DNA of 12,366 nucleotides from NCBI GenBank assembly GCA_000432015.1, contig HF985468.1, positions 11,572 through 23,937 on the forward strand, written 5' to 3'. Source of the DNA: Clostridium sp. CAG:1024 (GTDB lineage Bacteria; Bacillota; Clostridia; Christensenellales; CAG-138). Both the position numbers and the translations under genes were made by a program. This document shows positions 6,561 through 12,366 of the stretch, piece by piece. A model generated the notes under the pieces. It did no database searches. It worked only from the letters and a program-made list of their open reading frames with translations, and was not told the origin of the DNA. Position 1 is the first letter of the stretch, and each line of letters starts with the position of its first letter.

Positions 6561-9500
6561 CTCTCCCTCGCCTCCTTTGCTCGATCGTTCGGGCATTGCG
6601 GCATCTGCCATGCCGCGTCGGCGTCAGGCGCTTCCGCAGCCGTGCGGCTCAGAGACCCGTCGTACGGGACCAGCCACTCCCACCCGCTGGTCGCCCCCGC
6701 AGACGCTTTGCGTTTCGCGTCGCTCATGCCGAAATGCGCAACAGGAGAATAGTCGTCCCCGGACTCTGCCGAGTACAGGTCGAGCGACAGGTCGGCATGA
6801 TACCACTGCTGCTCCAACCGCAGCAGGATCCATGCGTTTTCGTCCGCCGCGTCCTGCAAAGACGCTTCTCCGCCGTCTGCAGCCATGGGCCGGACAAACT
6901 CGCCTTCGATCCCCGCTTGCAGCAGCAAATACAGATACGCCGCATTCACGACCTGCTTTTCTGTGATCCCCGCCAGCAGGGCATACAGCGCGCTCGGATA
7001 AAACGAGATTCTGGGGCTGTCATCCCGTGGCACTACGCCGGGTGCAGGGCAGATGGTATTCTCTGCAAGGTAGCCGTACAGCCGCGCCGCGGTCTCTCCT
7101 TCGGTTTGGTAAAGGTTCACTCGGACGATTCCCTCGACCGTCTCATGCCATTGCCGGATCAAAGCAAGATGATCCTCCTCCGGCAGTGCATAGATCAGAT
7201 CCACTTGCCCATCCTCTTGCCTGTACTCCAGGTCGGCAAGGACATGCAGCGGGTTCAGCAGCGCATAGACTGCGGCGACTCTTTCAAACGCTTCGTTCTG
7301 AACGCCATAGCCCGCGCAAAAGTTCGCGCCCTGCTCCACCGCTTCACAGATCGCGCTGTAGAGCCGACGTTCCGGCTCTGTCATCAGGCTTTCCCAGCGC
7401 TCCGTCAACACGATCTCGCGGTATTCCCATTCACCCGGCGATACGAATCCGCCCGACCTCACGCTTTGCCCGTTCTGTACCTCTCCGCGCATACCGTCGT
7501 TAAAGACGCTTTCCCCTTCCTTCACGTCGTCGTTTGCGACCCACTTGATCTTCGTTCCCACAACGCCGAACAGTCCGTCGCCGTTCGTCGAAAAGGCAAA
7601 TGGGCCTACATAATCCACGCCGTGGTCGCCCATGTAAACTGCGGACGCCCCATCCGCACGTGCAACGCCGATCTTCGTATATGCGCTCGCATTGAAGTCC
7701 GGAACGGGGATCTTCCACACGCAGGGATAATCGGCGCTCTGTTCCGCCCGCTCACCCGACACAGGATCCACGATCGTGATCCGATACAGCTTCAGCACAC
7801 GCTTGCTTCCGATCAAAGCGGAAAACGTTTGATAATCCTCTGACGACCTTTCGGCGATGACCTCCACGCGAATGCCCATATCCCACGGAAGTCCGCTCAC
7901 CGTGATCCCGGTCGCCGCATCCTTGTGCATCGCGTCCGCTGCCGCGCGGCGGTACTGTTCGAGCAGCGCATCCGTCTCCGTGAACAGCGCGCGTTCCTCC
8001 TCCGAAAACCCTTGGAGAATCTGCTCGGCTTCCTTTGCGTGACGTACAACGCTTCCCGCATTGTCCGCATTCACCGCGCCGGGCGTGGCCGCTGCGGCTC
8101 GGATCGCAGCGATCGCACGTTTCAGTTCTTCTGCACGCGCTTCCAATGCCGCATACTGTTCTTCAAGCTCCTTCAGCCTTGCTTCGGCGGCGAGGAGCTT
8201 TTCATAGTTTTTGACCTCTTGTTTCGCAGCGTCCGTCAGTCGGTCGTAGGCCGACCGTGCGCGCACAATGGCATTTTTGCGATCGAGCGTGACCGTACCG
8301 ATCGCCTCGATGCGCTCCTCCGCAAGCCGTGCGCTCGCTCCGATCTGTTCGAGAAGCCGCGCATACGCTTCTTCGGCGGCTTCCAATACGGCAAGATTCG
8401 TCACGAACGGTTTCACGTCCTTGGGCAGCTTGTCGTAAGCGTCACGCGCGCTGTCGATCAGTGCGCCGCTCGTCTCGGTGACCGTACCGATGGACGCGAT
8501 CCGCTCCATGACCTCAGCGGCGCGTTCGCTCGACTGTCTGATCAGCGATGCATAGATCCTCTGTTTTTCCAGCAGCTCCGGATAACGCGTTACAAATGTT
8601 TTCCCCTTCTCCGACAGCGCTTCGTACAAACGGAATGCGTTCTCAAGCGCCGCGGCGCTTTCCCCGGTGATCGTGCCCAGGTTTGCGATCAGCCGGTCGA
8701 CCCGCGCGGCGTTCTGCCGCTCCGCCTGCAAGAGCAGCGCATATGTCTCTTCCGCCTCCGTCAGGCGGTCAAGATTTGTTACAAGCTCTTTCAACCTCTC
8801 GCTGAGCTCGTCATACAGTCCGCGCGCTTCCTCGATCCGATCCCCGCTGTCAGCCGTCACCACACCGATCGCATCGATCTTTTCCTGCGTCTGTTTCAGC
8901 GCGTACATGTCTGCGTGCGAAAGCACGATGATCTCCACCGTTGTCTGCGGGCGGTCAAGCGTTTCCGCATCATTGTTGTAGCAGTAATAATTGAAGTACA
9001 GCGTAATGTCGGTATCCTGTACGCTGAGCGGTTCTTCCGAATACGAAACAGCCGATGTTACATCGCGCGTGCAGCCGTTTGCAAGGTGCTCCGCTACGCG
9101 AAGGCCTTCCGCTTCAAAGCATTCTCCTTCTTCATACAGGGTCTTTACGGGCTGCGCGAGCACTTCGAGCGAAACGACGCGGCTTCCGAGCGCCATCATG
9201 TAGCCCGAATCGTTTTTGAAATACAGCGTACCGTATTCATCCACAATGGGACTGCAAAGCGCATACTGCCGCTGTGCGCCGCGCGGTGTAAACAGGACTT
9301 CCGCCCGTGTGATCGGCTTGCCGTCATAGATCGACAGCGCTTCCTTTTGCCCCGGCGCGTCCCGGATTACGCACAGGTTGCCTGGCGACATGTTTTCTAG
9401 AAAATAAACATAAACAAGCCCCGTCTTTTCATAGGCCTTGGTGAGAAGTCCGCTCGTTTGCGGATATCCCTTTGTCGGGCAGCGGTACGCGATCGAAAAG

Positions 9501-12366
9501 CTCTTCAGGTCAATGACCGTGATGCTGTGCCCGCCATAGGGCTCAAACTGTGCCGCGCCCGACACGCCGACATAGGCGCGCCCGTTGTATACGACCGGCG
9601 TTGAGGTGCTCATGCCCTCGATCGCCTGTCCTCCGCGCAGATCGAGCGTTTTCAGTGAACTGCGGTCAAAGTATCCATCTTCCGATACGGCAACGGAAAA
9701 GAACTTTCCGCCCTTGGACGTAAAGTAATACCGCTGCGTTGCCGCATCGTAACAAATGGTGCTTCGGATGTCCGCTCCGAGATGGTCCAGGCAGTCGATA
9801 ATACGGCCGCTTACCGGGTCGATCGACAAAAGCGCCGCCGTATCCGCGCTGTATCCACTCTGTCCGTCATCCGTTCCCACGATCAAAAAACGGTCGCGTA
9901 CGCAAGCGCCCGCCCAATAGAACCCGCCGTTTGCAGTATAGACCCAGGATGCGAGCTTCTCCTCGTCCGTTCTTGCGGGGTCCTCGTCTGTTACGGAGAT
10001 ACAGACCCAATTCGCCGTCTCGGTCTCCCCGCGCCAGAAGCCAGTATAGATATAGCCGTTTCGATAGGTGATCGGCGCATTCGGCTGACCGCCGAGCGCA
10101 TCCTTGTAGATCCAGATCGATTCCAGCGTCGCCGCATTGAACGCCTGGATGACACCGTCCGCAAGTGCGACGAACAGCATCCCCTTCGCATAGGTCGGCG
10201 GCGTGATGTTGAACGCCGACTTCTTGACCATCGTGCCGGTCTGCTCGACCTCGCCCGTTGTTGTATTGATCTTAAAGATGTACTGTTTTGCTGTGCAGAT
10301 GAGATACCCGTCAACGAGGATCGGCGAGCTGACGGCGTCCGCGCCATAGCTGATACCGGCCTGATTTGCCCAATACAGAACGGCGTCCGCGGCGGACACG
10401 GGCGTGCGCTGTTCCGTTACGGCGTTGTTATCTTCATTCCCGCGAAAATCGTTCCACTCGGAGGGAATCTCCTCCCGCAGGGTTTCGTTCTTTTCGGCCG
10501 TTTTAAGCGAAACGTTCAGCCGCATTGCCGGCATATCCGCATCAAACGTTCCGCTCTCGGCTACGAACCCGTATTTTGACGCCGTATAACAATACGAATC
10601 GCCACGCAGCAGATGAAAGCTGCCGTCCGGCTCCGGGTACACGGTCCCGTTCGCGCCCGTCAGCGCAAAAATCAGATCCTCCGGCTCAAAATGTGTCGTA
10701 AGGATCGTCTCCGCAAGTTTTGTCACGCGGAGTTCATACCGCGTTTCCAACCGCGTTCCCATATCCGATTCGCGCACGACCGTCAGCTCATGCAGTACAT
10801 CGGGTTCTGCCGCGACCGTGCAGGAGACAACGCCCGTTTCGTCTGCGGCGAGCTTCTCACCGTCCAGCAGGATCGTTTCCGAGGCAAGCGTCGCCTTCGC
10901 ACGGAACGTTACCGTTTCCGTGCTGGACGGAACGGCCGCCGCATATACAAACCAACGCCCGTCAAACGCTGGCGTAAAACGCGCGTCAAAGCTCCCGCTC
11001 AAGCCGGAAAGGGTCTCCAGCGTCGGAAGCACTCTTGTTTTGATCTCGTAACGCTGAACGGCGAGCTCCCCGTCGAGGTTCGCCTGCGCCGTCAGCACCA
11101 ACGTGTTTCCGTTTACATAAGCGCGCTGCGCCGTGACAAAGCCCGCCAGCATCTGCGCGCGGCCTGGTCTGACCGCACCGGTCTTTTCCGTCGGCGATGC
11201 GTTCAGCGGCATATAGCTGTACCGGGCTGTCACACTTTCCTTGAGCGTGGTATGCAAATAGACCGTAGCGCTCGTATCGTAGACCGTCAGCGTATAACGG
11301 AATACGCGAACGCCGTCTCTGATCTCCGTGTTTTCATATTCCAGCGCATAGTCCGCGCTTTCCGCGCTCTGCTTCTCCGTAAAATGAAAGGCGGAGATAA
11401 GCATATTCGGGAGAACGCGCACCATAATGAACGGAAGCTGCACACCATCCGCCAGCCGATAGTCCTCCAGCAGCTTGGCCGCATATCTGTGCTCCGTTTC
11501 CGTATCCGTCAGCGCGGCGTCCCCTTCGGCCTCCCAGCGCACATGCAGACGCAGCCGTTCGCCGCCGATCGTCGCGATCAGAACGTCGGGAAGTCCTTCC
11601 GGCTCCGTTCCGTAAGGCGTTGTAAAGCTCGTCGGCGTTCCCTCAGGAAGCTCGACCGCGGTGATGACCGGAAGTGTTTCCTCCGAATAAACATGCACCG
11701 AGATACGGTCGATCCTTGCGGATTCCGTCAGCTTGCATCCCTTCGGCACTTCCGGAACGGGCAGAAAGCTATAGACGCCCTCCGTCTGCCTGTCGAATCC
11801 GTCCTCCGCTTGCCACGCGGTTTTGCATCGCACCGTCAGGCCGCCGGCAGTCAGCAACAGATGGGATGGAAGTCCGGCAGGCGTATTGCCAAGCAGCAGG
11901 CTGTACCCGGTCTTTGTCCCGGGCTCCAGCAAGAGCGACTCCGCCTCGATCTCTTTGGCGCCGCGCTCGAATGAAAGCGTCGGATAGCCCGCATGATATG
12001 ACGTGTCGAAATTGATTTGAAAGGGAGCGTCCGTATACGCAAGCCGCAGCGCTGTCGCGTCCAGTTCAACGCCATGTTTTGCGTACGCGGCGCTGCCCGT
12101 GAGATACCGACAGTTTTTCACGCCCGAGCCGCTTCCGACGATGGGGCCGAGGTTTGCGCCTTTGCCGAAAACCGTTCCGGCATGATAGCAGGTGTCCGCG
12201 GCAATGCAAACGCCTGCCACGCCCCCGACATTCTCATTTCCGATGACGTCGCCCAAGTTGTAGCTACAGCGGACCGTCGAGCTCTGCGTCCCGCCCAGCA
12301 CGCCGCCGACGGCATGATTCCCGCGCACGGCGCCCGTATTCAAACACTGCTCGACCTTGCCGGCGC
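6557..12366 (-). CDS. Giant extracellular multidomain protein (GLUG, cadherin-like, PQQ-like propeller, Big, helical repeats, inactive transglutaminase-like domain), 5' end outside window
   Basis: The reading frame is open through base 12366, giving at least 1935 aa; numbering here starts at that edge. GLUG-like repeats (1 to about 90, NTGAVRGNHAVGGVLGG then VGGVAG) lead into Ig-like beta-sandwiches (about 135-450). A cadherin-like beta-sandwich is at about 451-551 (LSGLSGSFDARFTPAFDG). A PQQ-type propeller spans about 635-1061: it opens with WNDFRGNEDNNAV, and its blades carry SSPILVDGYLI, NAPITYRNGYIYTG, STPVVYNGRAYVG and CSPIVDEYGTLYF. A Big-type Ig domain follows (about 1062-1146), then 63-residue helical repeats (1155 to about 1480), a beta-sandwich (about 1481-1605) and a transglutaminase-like domain (about 1615-1930). 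In the last, the nucleophile position is Lys1803 (TEKQ) and the histidine position is Asn1843 (ENAWILL), while Asp1858 (WYHADLSLD) remains, so catalysis is unlikely. No dockerin or anchor is seen. The signal peptide must be upstream. TTG at 12343 is not the start, because the GLUG motif continues before it. The role is probably binding or structural. Confidence 0.88.
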   Translation of the reverse strand, partial: AGKVEQCLNTGAVRGNHAVGGVLGGTQSSTVRCSYNLGDVIGNENVGGVAGVCIAADTCYHAGTVFGKGANLGPIVGSGSGVKNCRYLTGSAAYAKHGVELDATALRLAYTDAPFQINFDTSYHAGYPTLSFERGAKEIEAESLLLEPGTKTGYSLLLGNTPAGLPSHLLLTAGGLTVRCKTAWQAEDGFDRQTEGVYSFLPVPEVPKGCKLTESARIDRISVHVYSEETLPVITAVELPEGTPTSFTTPYGTEPEGLPDVLIATIGGERLRLHVRWEAEGDAALTDTETEHRYAAKLLEDYRLADGVQLPFIMVRVLPNMLISAFHFTEKQSAESADYALEYENTEIRDGVRVFRYTLTVYDTSATVYLHTTLKESVTARYSYMPLNASPTEKTGAVRPGRAQMLAGFVTAQRAYVNGNTLVLTAQANLDGELAVQRYEIKTRVLPTLETLSGLSGSFDARFTPAFDGRWFVYAAAVPSSTETVTFRAKATLASETILLDGEKLAADETGVVSCTVAAEPDVLHELTVVRESDMGTRLETRYELRVTKLAETILTTHFEPEDLIFALTGANGTVYPEPDGSFHLLRGDSYCYTASKYGFVAESGTFDADMPAMRLNVSLKTAEKNETLREEIPSEWNDFRGNEDNNAVTEQRTPVSAADAVLYWANQAGISYGADAVSSPILVDGYLICTAKQYIFKINTTTGEVEQTGTMVKKSAFNITPPTYAKGMLFVALADGVIQAFNAATLESIWIYKDALGGQPNAPITYRNGYIYTGFWRGETETANWVCISVTDEDPARTDEEKLASWVYTANGGFYWAGACVRDRFLIVGTDDGQSGYSADTAALLSIDPVSGRIIDCLDHLGADIRSTICYDAATQRYYFTSKGGKFFSVAVSEDGYFDRSSLKTLDLRGGQAIEGMSTSTPVVYNGRAYVGVSGAAQFEPYGGHSITVIDLKSFSIAYRCPTKGYPQTSGLLTKAYEKTGLVYVYFLENMSPGNLCVIRDAPGQKEALSIYDGKPITRAEVLFTPRGAQRQYALCSPIVDEYGTLYFKNDSGYMMALGSRVVSLEVLAQPVKTLYEEGECFEAEGLRVAEHLANGCTRDVTSAVSYSEEPLSVQDTDITLYFNYYCYNNDAETLDRPQTTVEIIVLSHADMYALKQTQEKIDAIGVVTADSGDRIEEARGLYDELSERLKELVTNLDRLTEAEETYALLLQAERQNAARVDRLIANLGTITGESAAALENAFRLYEALSEKGKTFVTRYPELLEKQRIYASLIRQSSERAAEVMERIASIGTVTETSGALIDSARDAYDKLPKDVKPFVTNLAVLEAAEEAYARLLEQIGASARLAEERIEAIGTVTLDRKNAIVRARSAYDRLTDAAKQEVKNYEKLLAAEARLKELEEQYAALEARAEELKRAIAAIRAAAATPGAVNADNAGSVVRHAKEAEQILQGFSEEERALFTETDALLEQYRRAAADAMHKDAATGITVSGLPWDMGIRVEVIAERSSEDYQTFSALIGSKRVLKLYRITIVDPVSGERAEQSADYPCVWKIPVPDFNASAYTKIGVARADGASAVYMGDHGVDYVGPFAFSTNGDGLFGVVGTKIKWVANDDVKEGESVFNDGMRGEVQNGQSVRSGGFVSPGEWEYREIVLTERWESLMTEPERRLYSAICEAVEQGANFCAGYGVQNEAFERVAAVYALLNPLHVLADLEYRQEDGQVDLIYALPEEDHLALIRQWHETVEGIVRVNLYQTEGETAARLYGYLAENTICPAPGVVPRDDSPRISFYPSALYALLAGITEKQVVNAAYLYLLLQAGIEGEFVRPMAADGGEASLQDAADENAWILLRLEQQWYHADLSLDLYSAESGDDYSPVAHFGMSDAKRKASAGATSGWEWLVPYDGSLSRTAAEAPDADAAWQMPQCPNDRAKEARER
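6571..6578 (-). promoter_or_regulatory. Ribosome binding site of the C39-like peptidase gene
   Basis: The minus strand reads AAAGGAGG ten bases before the ATG at 6560, inside the last codons of the giant gene. This site decides the start: the in-frame ATG at 6611 has nothing comparable, and only the 6560 start puts a hydrophobic signal peptide at the N-terminus. Confidence 0.85.
8147..8902 (-). repeat. Four tandem 189-bp (63-aa) helical repeats, plus a degenerate fifth
   Basis: Four units of exactly 63 codons lie end to end at 8902-8714, 8713-8525, 8524-8336 and 8335-8147. Each follows the pattern I-x-x-[IL]-G-[TV]-[VI]-T near residues 9-16, then A-x-x-x-Y-[DE]-x-L near 26-33 and V-[TK] near 41-42, rich in Ala, Glu, Arg and Leu. 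A divergent fifth copy (about 8146-7915) begins with extra coiled-coil residues (EQYAALEARAEELKRAIAAI) and keeps FSEEERALF in place of the usual third block. The units resemble the helical repeats common in clostridial surface proteins, where they probably act as rod-like spacers. The DNA copies have diverged, so expansion was not recent. Confidence 0.85.

Noticed and set aside
6561..6611. Upstream ATG at 6611 as the start of the C39-like peptidase.
   Set aside because: It lacks a Shine-Dalgarno and would place 17 polar residues before the signal peptide. The 6560 ATG has AAAGGAGG at suitable spacing.
7304..7321. FCAGYG in the giant protein as a transglutaminase catalytic Cys motif.
   Set aside because: It lies before the NPLHVLADLEY element, in the N-terminal part of the domain, about 120 residues before the nucleophile position, which is a Lys.
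2794..9400. Several other long plus-strand frames (for example 2794-3888, 4039-5175, 6596-7843 and 7925-9400).
   Set aside because: All are Arg-rich antisense frames across well-supported minus-strand genes, have no ribosome binding site, and cross gene boundaries that make sense on the other strand.
12341..12343. TTG at 12343 as the start of the giant protein.
   Set aside because: The frame stays open to the window edge, and the upstream codons (AGKVEQC) complete a GLUG-type repeat, so this TTG is an internal Leu.

Overview
The window is wholly coding on the minus strand. It holds four consecutive genes, read from high to low coordinates, packed as one apparent operon of secreted multidomain proteins. 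Nothing on the plus strand looks real. Paired calcium-binding dockerin repeats, cohesin-like modules, Big-type Ig domains and strong AAAGGAGG ribosome binding sites point to a Gram-positive anaerobe of the class Clostridia. The GC-rich base composition suggests an Oscillospiraceae- or Christensenellales-like gut or rumen lineage. The taxonomic call is inference, because no marker gene is present.

Layout in transcription order: (1) 12366-6557, the 3' part (at least 1935 aa) of a giant extracellular protein. It carries GLUG-like repeats, beta-sandwich and cadherin-like domains, a PQQ-type beta-propeller, a Big-type Ig domain, four exact 63-residue helical repeats, and a C-terminal transglutaminase-like domain that has lost its catalytic Cys and His. 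(2) 6560-5259, a secreted C39-like papain-fold cysteine peptidase with intact catalytic residues, joined to a dockerin by an acidic Pro/Glu/Thr linker. (3) 5262-3571, a secreted protein with a DUF4430/transcobalamin-like domain, an Ig-like (SpaA/Cna-B-like) domain, two Big2 domains and a dockerin. (4) 3555-16, a secreted 1179-aa protein with two cohesin-like modules, several Ig-like modules, four tandem beta-repeats and a C-terminal dockerin, so it is scaffoldin-like.

The first two junctions are ATGA stop/start overlaps and the third is a 15-base gap filled by a ribosome binding site, so the four proteins are probably made together. The likely theme is a cell-surface or extracellular complex assembled through cohesin-dockerin contacts. 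It contains no recognisable carbohydrate-degrading enzyme; the only apparent enzyme is a cysteine peptidase. The dockerins fall into two sequence types: genes 2 and 4 in transcription order are alike, gene 3 is different. At least two cohesin specificities may therefore be involved. None of the three proteins with a visible N-terminus has an LPXTG motif or a C-terminal membrane anchor. No promoter, terminator, RNA gene, mobile element or CRISPR array is visible. The operon promoter and the signal peptide of the giant protein must lie beyond base 12366, and any terminator before base 1.
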